Both the position numbers and the translations under genes were made by a program. Source: Nematostella vectensis (lineage: Eukaryota; Cnidaria; Anthozoa; Actiniaria; Edwardsiidae). From it: a stretch of 62,000 nt of DNA. The stretch covers positions 9,279,356-9,341,355 of the forward strand of contig NC_064040.1 in assembly GCF_932526225.1 (NCBI RefSeq), given 5' to 3'. Position 1 is the first letter of the stretch. Each line of letters starts with the position of its first letter. Positions 31,901 through 38,345 of the stretch are shown in pieces. Below the pieces are notes generated by a model, which saw nothing but the letters and a program-made list of their open reading frames with translations, made no database searches and was not told where the DNA came from.

Positions 31901-34900
31901 TGCACAAACCAAGCGTACAGTACAAGAAAACATATGGAAGAGATTTATCAATGAGCGTATTCGGTCAGAAATTGTTTATTGGGATTCATTTGTAACTTTG
32001 CTATTTTTATTCACTTTCTTTATATCTTTTTATCGCCATTATATCCCCAGCTCTACAGCCCTAGGAAGATAGTTTTACACAGCCATGTATAATTTTATAT
32101 TTGTTTGTGCCGAGCGGGGCGTAAAATCTATAATGATAGTGAGTTGAGCTCTATCAAACACACTTGGTGAGCTTTCACGCCAGGTATAGTATCGTTTTTA
32201 CGAGTCTGCATCAATACTGAAGATTTTTCTAAATATCGAAGTGCGGAATCGATGCAAATGGTCAGATAAGTCGGAAATAGTACAATAACATGTCTCTTTG
32301 AATTTCACCGGGTTTCCTAACCAGTCCCCTCTACTAACCATGATTACATGAACAGGTTGATCCGCGAGCTAGTCGAGATTAGATAGGGAGTTCCAAGATG
32401 ATTGACAGTTTAGGTACTGTGATGATTGACAGCTCAGGTACTGAGATGACTGACAGTTCAGGTACTGAGTCAAATCTCGAAACTTGTAACCTCCAACCTC
32501 CAGCAAAACATATTTTGTAATGATGAGTTTCATTTAAAATGTTATCAAAGTTCGTGACTTCATATGATACATTCACCCTTCTTTTGTCCGACGAAAACAC
32601 CTTGCCAAAATCTCTTCTTTGTACTGCAGCTTGCAGTTTGTTAACAGTTGTCACACATTTTTTTAAAATTTTATTTCTTTTTACTTGCTTTGTGGTAAGG
32701 CTTAAAGATAAACACCTGAAGTGCGGTTATTCGATTGAGAAATAAATGAAAATATTTTCAGGGCGATTGAAAGCAGGCTCGTAAACAGGGGGTGCGCGTG
32801 TACCTATGACTGCCCCTCCCCCCCCCTCCTTCAGCCAGGGTTCGCGCCTGGAAAGCAAGCACCGACCTATCAAAACCTCGCTTTCACCCTCACATTTCAT
32901 CATCTGATTCTTCCTCTCGTTCCCAGGCCCAAAGAGCTGCTTGAGTGTGTAAGTAACATGCGCCTGCTGACGTGGCTGCTGCACGGTTCTCTGTCCCACA
33001 TGGTACACTCTAAGATCACTCACGCCAACTGCCAGCCCATCTCCCTCGACGAGAACATCCACATCGCAGACTACGTGCTCATCATCTTATTCAGCTTTGC
33101 TGAGCCGCTCAAGGTCAGCAGTTTTACGCAAGAACAGTGGAATCCTTTTATTTTCATTTTTAATATTCTGCGAACTCTTCAACAATTTTAACCTGCTAAA
33201 CCGGTTTCTGGCTACCGTCATTCAAACTAATGGAATTACAGTAAGTTCAGTTTGATTGGTCAGCGCTTTACGGAGGGGTGGCGTGATTGGACACCATTTT
33301 AGCGCTGGCCAATGAAAACGCTTCAAGCGTTTTGACGGAAGCCAGAGGGCGATTTTGCTGTAGGAAATGGTGGAGGGGGGTGGGGGCTTCGCAGAATATT
33401 GAAAACTTATACACCCTCAAGCCCGGGGGGTGGGGGGTGGGGGAGACTCCGGTAAAAATAGGACGGGGGTGATGGTCGGCAAAATCAGTTTTAACCCTAA
33501 GGTATAGGACAGAAATTCTTACCACTAAGAGATACCAAATTGGGTGTGGTCGAAGGAATTTTTAGCTATAAGAGATAGCAAAATTGGAAAAAACCGTTAA
33601 GCACCCTTTGAAGAAGGACTGAATAAAAGTCGAAAATGCTGGCATATTTTGCGACTCTGTTTTGGTTCTCCATTTTTATCCTCACAACCCCTAAGGAAAA
33701 GCATTTAGTCGAATTTTATAAACTAAAAGATAGCAAACTCGGAAAAATCCTTCATCAACCCAAAGGGATAGCAGTTTATAGAAATTTTAATTTGTTAAAG
33801 ATAGCACGATCAACCCCGTCTAGCTTTCTGGAGAGTCCACCCCCTGGGCCCTCAAGTTTCCTTCTGCCAGCGTTTACTTAAACTTGCTTTGGGCGCGTTT
33901 ACTTAAACTTGCTTTATTTGGGCGCGTTTACTCAAACTTGCTTTATTTGGGCGCGTTTACTTAAACTTGCTTTATTTGGGCGCGTTTACTTAAACTTGCT
34001 TTATTTGGGCGCGTTTACTTAAACTTGCTTTATTTGGGCGCGTTTACTTAAACTTGCTTTATTTGGGCGCGCGAAAAGCCTGAGCCCCAGGCAAATTAAC
34101 CAAACAAGATGGCGACCGCGAATCAATATATCGCTTTGTTTAACGTTAAAACACCAAAGAAAAGGTGTGCATTAAAAACAATCACTGTGGAGTTAGGATT
34201 TCGAGATAATATTAAGTATTATTGTTATGTTGTGCTGAATTACAAAAAGATGAGTTGAAGCACCGAATGTTAAATCACGGAATGTTGTGTTGAATAACCG
34301 AATGGTTTTGTGTGTTTAGGAGTCACTGAATGTGACGGCTCTCTACCATGCCTTCCATTTGTGCGAGGTAAGCTTAAAGTCAATAGCGTAGGTGTGCGAT
34401 ACTCTTAAAAGTCGGCTTTCCACTAGCGAAGAAACGGACACGGAGAACGAAGCGGTAAGCTTAGGTCTTCGCCTGCTTTTCCATCTCCGCTTCCCTGGTG
34501 TAAATGGTACTTAAAAAGACGAAATTCTCTCTTCTAAATCATTACAAAAGCTCTAATGTAATTTTGCAAAAATTCAAGATACTCTCCTATATACAAATTA
34601 TCCCTGTAATTGTCCTATCCTTGCTTATTGCTTGTTTTTGTCCTTGTGCGTGCGTCTGTTCTTGTTTTGCGTTTTTGTACGTCTGTCCTAGTATTACATC
34701 GATGTATCACCTTATTCAATTATGTTATTATCCGTTTGACACAGTCAGCTCGATAAGCTCTACTATTTCTTAAGCGGCCGGTGCCCAATTATAGATATGT
34801 AGATTTCTTTTGATTATTTTAATAATTTATTATAAATTGAAACTATAGTGCCAATAAAGTAATTGTTGTCGTTGTTTGCTAAGCTGGTTAAACAGAACAC

Positions 34901-35606
34901 CAAGTAAGGGTTTCCAAAGACTTATGGGACTTAAAACCGGCCCCTATTGGACACTAACTGGACACTATTGCGGGGCTGAAAGGGGGGAGGGGTGGGTAGA
35001 GATGGTTACAACTGGCACATTGTGGTACTATCTTGTGTTGCTATAAAACAAAACACCGGTGGGGGAGGTGCTGACTTGTGCAAGTTCTTGTTTCAAAGCT
35101 GTGGACTCTGTATTGCGACTACACTAAGCTTCAGGGGGAGTACGGGATGGACCCGTCCACGCCAATTGTGCTTGAGTTCTGGGGTAAAGTTACCCCCGGC
35201 ATCCTGCATCTCCTGACTAAAGCAAAAGAGGTGAGTTACATTGATGATCCTTGAGAGACCATCGATCAATGTTTTGGTGTTTATCATAATCGTTAATGTT
35301 GTTTGGAAGCCCTGTGTTGGGGTATCCTGTGGACGATGGTCCGCCATTTTGATATGAAAAGCTTTTGTTGAAGATTACTCAAAAGCAGCTGTTTTTATTT
35401 TACTTTTGTATAATGTTCATTGAAATTCTTTTATAGAACGTTTGTGGCAGGTTATTCTGAAGTTGTTCCTAACAGTTGATGGCCGTGTCCTATTTTCAGA
35501 TGAGTGACTTGGTCGGCCATAACTTCCTCAATCTTTTGGAAGCTCTTCAAGAATGTAACTGCACGTCCTTGCCTAAGGTAGAACCACAGTCACAACACGA
35601 CACGAC

Positions 35607-35679
<73 letters not shown>

Positions 35680-37502
35680 AGGACAGACAGGCAGGCAGGC
35701 AGGCAGACAGACAGACAGACAGACAGACAGAGAAAAAGAGAGAATAAAAGGATGACATATTTCAAGGTTGACAATTTATCGCGTATAGTTCTTTGAATGT
35801 GTAATATAAACCTATTTTAAAAAAACGTTGCACTCGGAAATCAATGTATCCTAACCCACAGTGCTTCATTGGTAGCGTATACACCTATTTCAAAAAAGGT
35901 TGCACTTTTGTGCATTGGTAGCGTATACACCTATTTCAAAAAAGGTTGCACTTTTGTACATTGGTAGCGTATACACCTATTTCAAAAAAGGTTGCACTTT
36001 TGTACATTGGTAGCGTTTACACCTTTTTCAAATAAGGTTGCACTTTTGTTATCGCGGATGTGTGTGTCGTAACCCGCAGTGTATCGTGGGATCTAATGTA
36101 AGACAGACGGGAGATTTAAAATATGGCAGCCGTCAACATTTTCCTCAAAGTTCTTTCGGCTAACAAAAAGTCTGTCATAGACAGCTATAGAATTAAGGAT
36201 GTGAAAAAGTGGAAACAATTTCTACTTTCGCAACACAGAAAAATTGGCGGAAGAAAACTTTATTTTTGCTGGGATCCAGGAAAGACTAGAATTACCGGTG
36301 AAACTGTGGTCGTAATTTCTTGTGATTGTCCAAGAAGAAAAAAAAAATAATTAGAAATCACGTTTTTAAACGAAATAACGACTGACTGTACATTAGCCTT
36401 TCGAGCGATAACGAAAAACAAACAAAAAAAATGATTATTTTAATGTTGATGAGAGAAGCCGTTTAAGTGCACGAAAATGCTGATGTGCGAGGCTCGAAGT
36501 ACGTGTTTGTCGTAAAGAAAAAACATTGCAAAACTAGGCTAGTCCAAAAACACCAGAATATCTGGGTCAAACATACGGATGTTTGCCCAGTAATCAGCCC
36601 TCAGTTCTTATCGACTTTGTAGAGCTATCTGTCTAATCTAAAAATTGACAGAATTGATTAAAATATTTTGCAAGTAGACTCCAAATGACTAAAATTATAC
36701 GTGGCATTATTTGTGGCACAAAGGTACGGGGGCTCTGGGAACGAGATTGATTCTCCGAGTGCAAGTTTACTTGTATTGACGCTAGTATTAACGTTAAGAT
36801 TTATGTTTTTAGTTGTATCCAATGTGGCACTCGATTTTGACGTTCTGCTTCTCGCTAAAAGGGGTAAGTCAAAGACAAGGCTTGTATTACTTTATACGAA
36901 TTTTTACAAACGTACAAAGCCTTTACAAAGACCTAAAAGTGCATTTTTCGATCCGATTCCATCCGCTTTATATGACATGAATATACCAAAATATTGAGTC
37001 TATTTTACCGATCAAAGGTGATTTGATAAACCTGGATTGTTATTTTGGTTATTCCAGGAATCTAAAATCACGTATTACCCTTGTCAGGCACACCTTTGTT
37101 ATTGTTTTTATTTAATATTAGAAGTCAAATAATGTGTTAAATCTCGAAAAAACTATAAAAACGAAGTTTAATACTTTATTTAACAAATTTAGTCGAAAAT
37201 ATCGCATTGGCTTCCCCAAATCAGCCGATGGAAAAGGATGCGTTTTCTCACTATTTTGCTAGGATGACAAAATGGCGGTTGACAAAGGCTGTTTAAGTCG
37301 TGCAATCCCCTCCTTAATAGAGATCATTCTCTTGCAGTTGTCCGAAGGATCTCATAATCGCTTGCGTAAAGCTCAAACACGCAGGCGTGTAAACAAGGAC
37401 ACACGCGCAGTGCTGGCGAGGTGGCTGAAACAACTGCAGTTCAAAATCGCCCTGGCTGAGCAGTCAGCGGCGAACGGACAGACGCAATTCTTTATGTTAT
37501 AG
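6125..37502 (+). CDS. unc79: UNC79 orthologue (NALCN channel complex subunit), C-terminal 1,634 residues, 30 exons
   Basis: UNC79 is a large HEAT-repeat-like scaffold that works with UNC80 to bring the NALCN sodium-leak channel to the membrane and keep it active in excitable cells. The conceptual protein follows the vertebrate protein from about its middle to its end. Landmarks are a Cys pair near the start (HSITCQQCE), the segment DWRVRFAGVEKVTVLARF, a CPECG pair, NGIFSELF, the KERDKLFLTRAVV region, and the C-terminal RWLKQLQFKIALAEQ. Every junction has GT/AG sites and compatible phase. The exons sum to 4,905 nt, that is 1,634 codons plus TAG. Vertebrate UNC79 is about 2,600 residues, so roughly the first 1,000 are outside the window. 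AATAAA follows the stop at once (37,503). Exon borders in the low-complexity middle part (12,312-12,789) are least certain. Confidence 0.93.
6420..7085. other. unc79 intron, no further feature
   Basis: Intron sequence with an (ATT)-rich stretch near 6,980-7,040. Short open frames here show no coding signal I trust. Confidence 0.6.
7086..7381 (+). CDS. unc79: unc79 exon 2
   Basis: The acidic, Ser/Gly-rich linker ends with the hydrophobic HEAT-like helix HLQLLIGLLK. Donor GTATGA; ends in phase 0. Confidence 0.88.
7382..8449. other. start of unc79 intron 2, no feature
   Basis: AT-rich intron DNA with T-runs. I see no gene or repeat beyond simple sequence. Confidence 0.6.
8450..8489 (-). pseudogene. 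5' half of a tRNA-Gln, minus strand
   Basis: Minus strand reads GGTCCCATAGTGTAATGG through the anticodon stem and stops after CTGAATC. The 3' half is missing. Confidence 0.8.
8560..8631 (-). tRNA. tRNA-Gln (CTG), minus strand, damaged 5' end
   Basis: Full-length tRNA-Gln with anticodon CTG. The first three bases are CAT instead of GGT, so the end of the acceptor stem is open. It lies in unc79 intron 2 with three other tRNA-Gln pieces. Confidence 0.7.
8857..8928 (+). tRNA. tRNA-Gln (TTG), intron 2 of unc79
   Basis: Consensus copy with all stems paired and anticodon TTG, followed by a T-run. The spacer type matches the main array. Confidence 0.92.
9000..9071 (+). tRNA. tRNA-Gln (CTG), intron 2 of unc79
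   Basis: Full length, anticodon CTG. The T stem has a mismatch (CCTAG) and the loop reads TTCACAT. Confidence 0.8.
9383..9588 (+). repeat. 103-bp tandem duplication over the exon 3 acceptor
   Basis: Two copies, 9,383-9,485 and 9,486-9,588, differ at only a few bases. The unit holds 46 bp of intron end, the AG, and 57 bp of exon 3. Confidence 0.95.
9429..9485 (+). pseudogene. duplicated copy of the start of unc79 exon 3
   Basis: A 103-bp tandem duplication (9,383-9,485 against 9,486-9,588) repeats the intron end, the acceptor and the first 57 nt of exon 3. The copy keeps a 19-codon open frame but ends at GTCTTC, a weak donor. Reading through from it reaches TAA before the next acceptor. Confidence 0.8.
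9532..9680 (+). CDS. unc79: unc79 exon 3
   Basis: Begins ELPKQEDHIVQLN and ends in phase 2 at donor GTAAGT. The acceptor is the second of two copies made by the 103-bp duplication. Confidence 0.9.
9697..10012 (+). repeat. minisatellite, about 45-bp unit
   Basis: About seven degenerate units of the type CTGATTCCTATTGGTTA ... GTGTCACGTG ... in unc79 intron 3. Confidence 0.85.
10024..10189 (+). CDS. unc79: unc79 exon 4
   Basis: Completes an Asn codon and continues LWELLQAEHSDL to WRVRFAGVEK. This is one of the best conserved UNC79 segments. Confidence 0.92.
10552..10725 (+). CDS. unc79: unc79 exon 5
   Basis: 58 codons from VTVLARFLEKENVK to TIKASALK, phase 0 at both ends, donor GTGGGT. Confidence 0.92.
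10783..11078 (+). repeat. (GAT)n / (GGT)n microsatellite
   Basis: A long GAT run interrupted by GGT blocks, with scattered GAT further on, inside an unc79 intron. Its long frames in all directions (poly-Asp, poly-His, poly-Ser) are artefacts. Confidence 0.97.
11130..11415 (+). CDS. unc79: unc79 exon 6
   Basis: From ILYSCIEHQYDAM through FFIGRFKHLL to a Ser-rich linker. Ends in phase 1 at donor GTAACG. Confidence 0.9.
11440..12030 (+). repeat. (CAGT)n-type satellite with 16-19-bp higher units
   Basis: Degenerate CAGT repeats turn into units of the form CATTTAGACAATCTGTCAGT near 11,930-12,020. They fill most of the unc79 intron between 11,416 and 12,311. Confidence 0.9.
12312..12506 (+). CDS. 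unc79: unc79 exon 7
   Basis: Ser/Arg-rich, poorly conserved linker (SRSLRLSDMLALNRQPR). Chosen for its acceptor after TTTTTCATAG, its donor GTGAGT and a matching phase. Borders are moderately sure. Confidence 0.7.
12584..12789 (+). CDS. unc79: unc79 exon 8
   Basis: Gly/Ser-rich then acidic linker (NNLPTVIEEGDSEKGD). Acceptor TTATCAG, donor GTAAGT, ends in phase 0. Confidence 0.75.
12886..13112 (+). CDS. unc79: unc79 exon 9
   Basis: Starts SQAVADSGN and contains LVTLVMDFLAYPG and LGVLMGYDIKVGEF. Ends in phase 2 at donor GTATGC. Confidence 0.88.
13490..13757 (-). mobile_element. interspersed repeat, inverted relative of the 38,839-39,314 MITE
   Basis: This stretch matches, in reverse orientation, the inner part of the inverted-repeat element at 38,839-39,314. 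Shared blocks include the region around GACCATCTTTAGTCAA and GGTACCAGACCCC. The termini are not recognisable here. Confidence 0.75.
13808..14030 (+). CDS. unc79: unc79 exon 10
   Basis: Hydrophobic helical segment from SFPVFHAYMSGIVQVLDQN to WLLAVLIILYK. Ends in phase 0. Confidence 0.92.
14220..14780. repeat. degenerate repeats of about 120-180 bp in unc79 intron
   Basis: The block GACGTCA...CACGTGACC...CTTGACACCTACATGACAC...GTTTGGTTN...CATACGATG recurs about four times with drift. It ends in GACGGACGGACGGACATCGC. Probably part of an unclassified non-coding mobile element. Confidence 0.6.
15370..15553 (+). CDS. unc79: unc79 exon 11
   Basis: YPFHEDSHRRDTRNLIAVVLNTLE, then a basic linker. Ends in phase 1 at donor GTGAGC. 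Confidence 0.9.
15611..15864. mobile_element. MITE with TTAA ends, copy 1
   Basis: Inverted ends of the form AAAGCCGCATTGTCACCAG and CTGGTGACAATGCGGCTTT enclose about 246 bp and are flanked by TTAA on both sides (15,611 and 15,861). There is no coding capacity. TTAA targets are typical of piggyBac-type transposases. Confidence 0.88.
15861..16000. mobile_element. partial inverted copy of the TTAA MITE
   Basis: It shares the TTAA with copy 1. It runs AAAGCGGCTATGTCACC ... GGTCGATTACGTAA, then the reverse complement of the inner MITE sequence, and loses similarity near 16,000. Confidence 0.75.
16275..16397. mobile_element. small fold-back element
   Basis: About 26-bp imperfect inverted ends (GGTTCTCACTAGGTTGCAAG against CTTGCATTACAATGAGAATC) with more GCAAGCGC motifs inside. 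Probably a short MITE. Confidence 0.6.
16431..16715 (+). mobile_element. tRNA-derived SINE
   Basis: The first 75 bp resemble a tRNA with A box (GTGGCCTAGTGTGTTAGCG) and B box (GGTTCGAATCC). A non-tRNA body follows, including CTGAACCGAAGGGACGTAAA. The same body recurs in reverse at about 41,650-41,795, which shows it is dispersed. Confidence 0.8.
16963..17295 (+). CDS. unc79: unc79 exon 12
   Basis: A long disordered Ser/Thr/Pro-rich linker with no recognisable domain. Acceptor TTCATTCAG, donor GTAGGC, phase 1 to phase 1. Confidence 0.82.
17824..18075. mobile_element. MITE with TTAA ends, copy 2
   Basis: Same family, orientation and length class as the 15,611 copy, with TTAA at 17,824 and 18,072. 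Slightly changed right end (GACAATGGGCTTTAA). Confidence 0.88.
18131..18226 (+). CDS. unc79: unc79 exon 13
   Basis: Short basic exon (QALCARNENREKRSYFYNL). Phase 1 to phase 1, donor GTAACT. Confidence 0.85.
18227..18945. other. unc79 intron, no feature
   Basis: AT-rich intron DNA. No gene, repeat or RNA recognised. Confidence 0.6.
18946..19142 (+). CDS. unc79: unc79 exon 14
   Basis: Ser/Lys-rich linker with MSFRSMDRSLEKSLDRLGDL. Ends in phase 0 at donor GTACGC. Confidence 0.87.
19435..19592 (+). CDS. unc79: unc79 exon 15
   Basis: Contains the conserved CPECG pair followed by FEEETLNLSIVVLSTYVHQSP. Ends in phase 2. Confidence 0.93.
19603..19690 (+). repeat. short CATGTTCGTGTCGTGGTCGTG repeat
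   Basis: Four or so degenerate copies of a roughly 20-bp unit at the start of the intron after exon 15. The rest of that intron (to 20,786) shows nothing else. Confidence 0.8.
20787..20825 (+). CDS. unc79: unc79 micro-exon 16 (39 bp)
   Basis: A 39-bp exon (KCVNPIFPWQDK) between acceptor TTTCACAG and donor GTATGT. The phase fits both neighbours. Confidence 0.85.
21081..21196 (+). CDS. unc79: unc79 exon 17
   Basis: TEVAKQFLRCVLIKLAPNG then IFSELFRTAF, strongly UNC79-like. Ends in phase 1 at donor GTGAGC. Confidence 0.93.
21439..21527 (+). CDS. unc79: unc79 exon 18
   Basis: DDTLLKAVAYALNDFSAFDQ to AYLLE. Ends in phase 0 at donor GTGAGC. Confidence 0.92.
21594..22445 (+). repeat. 65-bp tandem repeat carrying 13 copies of a 3' splice site
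   Basis: Fourteen starts of the unit at exact 65-bp steps (21,594 + 65k). Thirteen units contain TTGTG(T)TATAG|GAC, the acceptor of exon 19 plus its first coding bases. Copies differ at scattered positions (GACATC / GACACC, CCTAG / CGTAG). Confidence 0.97.
22431..22595 (+). CDS. unc79: unc79 exon 19
   Basis: Starts at the last of 13 acceptor copies in a 65-bp tandem repeat. The frame runs DILGFRTLGDRV to FFRKLPSVLPEN. From each earlier acceptor with the common unit sequence, the same frame meets TGA within one repeat. Confidence 0.92.
22680..23070 (+). repeat. GTCGTGATCGTGTCGCTACC minisatellite
   Basis: Degenerate units of about 18-30 bp built from GTGTCGTGATCGTG and GTCGCTACC, in the intron after exon 19. 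Confidence 0.9.
23160..23225 (+). CDS. unc79: unc79 exon 20
   Basis: 22 codons (SDFSPAFHIMSEILTAANSS), phase 0 at both ends, donor GTAAGC. Confidence 0.88.
23320..23430 (+). CDS. unc79: unc79 exon 21
   Basis: 37 codons including LQPFSVVVTFSI and LLDLCSKCNETFPK. Donor GTAAGT. Confidence 0.9.
23431..24023. other. unc79 intron, no feature
   Basis: A 75-codon frame near 23,556 has no codon or motif support. Read as plain intron. Confidence 0.5.
24024..24128 (+). CDS. unc79: unc79 exon 22
   Basis: ERDKLFLTRAVVTELMHAVR, one of the clearest matches to UNC79. Phase 0 at both ends. Confidence 0.94.
24321..24398 (+). CDS. unc79: unc79 exon 23
   Basis: FLAIDAGSRITFGGDGD to YSLPFG. The donor GTAAGA at 24,399 is the first of 7-8 copies in an 83-bp tandem repeat. 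Confidence 0.9.
24381..24992 (+). repeat. 83-bp tandem repeat carrying 7-8 copies of a 5' splice site
   Basis: Unit starts TACTCGCTCCCATTTGG at 24,381, 24,464, 24,547, 24,630, 24,713, 24,796 and 24,879, plus a diverged copy near 24,966. Each repeats the last 18 coding bases of exon 23 and the donor GTAAGA. Confidence 0.96.
25001..26347 (+). repeat. 46-bp tandem repeat carrying about 29 copies of a 3' splice site
   Basis: Units of the form CACTCGTGCCATGTACTGAT ... GTTACTTCTAGT. The TTACTTCTAG acceptor and the first bases of exon 24 occur in most units. The last unit runs into the real exon. Confidence 0.95.
26330..26422 (+). CDS. unc79: unc79 exon 24
   Basis: SRTRAMDCMQPYYGEAIEFI. The acceptor TTACTTCTAG is the last of about 29 copies in a 46-bp tandem repeat. 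Donor GTAAGT. Confidence 0.88.
26485..27110 (+). repeat. GTGACACTAGTGAATATGC minisatellite
   Basis: About 30 units of 18-19 bp inside the intron after exon 24, with two longer interruptions (AACAAAACC...). Confidence 0.95.
27291..27463 (+). CDS. unc79: unc79 exon 25
   Basis: From ENRRLSEPNLNFDTV through HLKASVAQLAALEL to a Pro-rich end. Donor GTGAGC; ends in phase 2. Confidence 0.92.
27470..27990 (+). repeat. C-rich minisatellite (CCCTCCCCCGTAACACACTA type)
   Basis: Degenerate units of 40-60 bp at the start of the large unc79 intron. Confidence 0.88.
28190..29175 (-). repeat. 111-bp satellite with a 223-bp dimer structure
   Basis: CTGCTGTCTCCCTTGAGC recurs nine times at steps of about 111 bp. 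Two alternating unit types (TTCATGTTAAAAAATAAAAA and TTGATGTAAAAAATTAAAA) make a higher-order dimer. The minus-strand frames in it, such as 28,301-28,522 and 28,524-28,745, only reflect this periodicity. Confidence 0.94.
29176..29786. other. region upstream of the BTB gene
   Basis: No gene seen. It should contain the promoter and 5' UTR of the nested BTB gene, but I cannot point to an element. Confidence 0.4.
29787..31598 (+). CDS. BTB-BACK-PHR domain protein (BTBD1/2/3/6-like), single exon
   Basis: 603 residues from the ATG at 29,787 (an upstream GTG exists but ATG fits). Approximate residues: BTB 25-130 (PAHKYILGVSSPVFFAMFYG, the typical BTB helix); BACK-like helices 135-210; a 170-residue low-complexity insert with a Gln-rich core (about 325-360); more BACK-like helices 390-435 (RFPLMKQSEFINQVV); and a C-terminal PHR domain 450-600 that ends in FGAGQFAEILYS. 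Proteins of this layout are usually 480-530 residues and act as cullin-3 adaptors, so the Gln-rich insert is unusual. The gene has no introns and sits on the same strand inside an unc79 intron, suggesting an old retrocopy or simply a nested gene. Confidence 0.92.
   Translation: MSSLDAIDWQLTKTSLNSRVAHTFNSPLMSDVAFVVEDPAKQDVVSIPAHKYILGVSSPVFFAMFYGQMSTSISKVELPDCDSVGLIEFLRYLYCNRVKFTMESAIQALYLSKKYLVPSLAKHCVTYIRDNVTPQIVFDVLPYALKLAEKDILDRCFELVDFHAVTLLGSQSFLTVTEDVLVALLQRDSLRVTEVDLFRAVQRWLAHNVEQECSVTGELVTSSAGLFRKRRGFNSCEGKFFDDEVKEQVEWRGKRFCGKSRLVRGTQSIEKVDFELKFENEHFSEENVKSGIMGTDSVMAREGPLEEELPVEQRQRCQPQSQMCPHKQQLHQQQQLKEQQQQLMRQNQNEQYSQQQQHPRDCPQIKLYRGQHYEQGNIGCSQGARENFLHTDKHVQRLMALIRFPLMKQSEFINQVVPSGFLSPDDVTQIMLGYVTPQKACNFSSQPRSGPIKRCARFQSTERWFLYSGKRAETVAFTVSASVRLHGVRLYGDEHACYRVNLELFFTMSPEHKHTKNVCYNSELIQTDSYHGYDVKFDTPVMLKAEIEYQLSALIVGPPSCYGRDPLISIDKGFVRFEFKAPDHLVYNNFGAGQFAEILYSEV
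31599..32926. other. downstream of the BTB gene to unc79 exon 26
   Basis: Intron DNA. At 32,383-32,466 there is a small tandem repeat (GATTGACAGTTCAGGTACTGA type, three units). Nothing else is recognised. Confidence 0.6.
32927..33113 (+). CDS. unc79: unc79 exon 26
   Basis: GPKELLECVSNMRLLTWLL and ADYVLIILFSFAEPLK, clear UNC79. It follows the 5.46-kb intron that holds the BTB gene. Confidence 0.94.
33490..33870 (+). repeat. dispersed repeat, copy 1
   Basis: It shares the block around TTGGGTGTGGTCGAAG and a tail of the form TCTAGCTTTCTGGAGAGTCC with 38,140-38,345. Class unknown. Confidence 0.65.
33884..34070 (+). repeat. 29-bp tandem repeat
   Basis: Seven units of GCGTTTACTTAAACTTGC plus TTTATTTGGGC in the intron after exon 26. 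Confidence 0.95.
34320..34367 (+). CDS. unc79: unc79 exon 27 (48 bp)
   Basis: 16 codons (ESLNVTALYHAFHLCE), phase 0 at both ends, acceptor GTGTTTAG, donor GTAAGC. Confidence 0.9.
34368..35098. other. unc79 intron, no feature
   Basis: AT-rich intron DNA. The 89-codon frame at 34,504 lacks supporting features. Confidence 0.5.
35099..35230 (+). CDS. unc79: unc79 exon 28
   Basis: LWTLYCDYTKLQGEYG to PGILHLLTKAKE, phase 0, donor GTGAGT. Confidence 0.93.
35500..35577 (+). CDS. unc79: unc79 exon 29
   Basis: 26 codons ending LLEALQECNCTSLPK, phase 0, donor GTAGAA. A (CAGA)n microsatellite follows almost at once. Confidence 0.92.
35607..35731 (+). repeat. (CAGA)n microsatellite
   Basis: About 30 CAGA units with AGGA and AGGC interruptions, 30 bp after the donor of unc79 exon 29. 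Confidence 0.98.
35868..36050 (+). repeat. 46-bp tandem repeat, four units
   Basis: Units of CATTGGTAGCGTATACACCT plus TATTTCAAAAAAGGTTGCAC in the last unc79 intron. From 36,060 to 37,262 I see no further feature. Confidence 0.92.
37263..37502 (+). CDS. unc79: unc79 terminal exon
   Basis: The acceptor after CTATTTTGCTAG gives phase 0 and the frame DDKMAVDKGCLSRAIPSLIE. It continues LSEGSHNRLRKAQ and the conserved end ARWLKQLQFKIALAEQ, then TAG at 37,500. A second acceptor (TTCTCTTGCAG) lies inside and would shorten the exon in the same frame. Confidence 0.85.
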   Translation, partial: DDKMAVDKGCLSRAIPSLIEIILLQLSEGSHNRLRKAQTRRRVNKDTRAVLARWLKQLQFKIALAEQSAANGQTQFFML

Positions 37503-38139
37503 AATAAACGTGCTTCTTTCTAGGAAAGACGCGGTTCTATGTATGTTATAGGGAAAGATACGGTTTTATATATAGGGACGTTGAAATACGAAGACAGCTA
37601 GGAGGACGGCGACGGTAGAAGAGAATGGAACTGGGAATTCCAAAGCCGCACGTGAAATTGCGTTCTGAACCGTCGTGGTTTGACGGGGAATGACGTTGAA
37701 GCCCTCAAGTGTTTTTCACGGCCATGTAGCGCGCGTACTTATTTCAGCTATATAATAAAGGGGGAATATAGAAATCAATGTTGGGTGCTACATTTTGTAC
37801 AAAACCATTCGGTTATCTCTTACTGGCTGTTACTCAGGAACGACCGAGTCCTGCACGGCCGATAAGTAGCGGCATTAATTGCCGTAGTTTTATATTTTAT
37901 TTGCCTTCGCATAAAGCAGAAATTCACAAATTCGCGAGCTAAAACATTGCAAAAAAGGTTTGACTTTTGCAATTCGGCAGTACAACACAAATCTCCGACT
38001 AAAATAGCGATGCTATTCACTGGACAAAAATCAGACAATGTTTGTGACAGAAAGCCAGGCCACTGCACTAGGCGAAACAAGGCATGCATTTTGAATCAGA
38101 ATGTTCTGACTGGCGGAACAGAAAAGCACTTTTCAACAA
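37503..38139. other. unc79 3' flank, no gene
   Basis: AATAAA occurs at 37,503, directly after the unc79 stop, and could be the poly(A) signal. Beyond it I find only short random frames. Confidence 0.5.
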
Positions 38140-38345
38140 CATTTTTTAACCCAAAGATAGCATATTGGGTGTGGTCGAAGCAATTTCTAATCCTTAGCTC
38201 TAAAATCACTATGAGACCGGCGAGACCCCCTAATAGATAGCAAAAGCGTAAGAATTTTATAGCAGTTGGTTGAATTGAATGCCCTAAAAGATAGGGCGAT
38301 CACCCTATCGTCTACTTTTATGGAGAGCCCTCCCCCTACCACTTG
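38140..38345 (+). repeat. dispersed repeat, copy 2
   Basis: Related to 33,490-33,870, with TTGGGTGTGGTCGAAG and a tail TCTACTTTTATGGAGAGCCC. Confidence 0.65.

Noticed and set aside
35476-35796. 106-residue frame with Thr-Asp-Arg-Gln repeats, and Cys-Leu-Ser-Val frames opposite
   Set aside because: Exon 29 plus read-through into a CAGA microsatellite. The donor at 35,578 ends the exon.
36123-36350. 75-residue frame in the last unc79 intron as a missing exon
   Set aside because: No suitable splice sites or UNC79 similarity. Exon 29 joins the terminal exon in phase without it.
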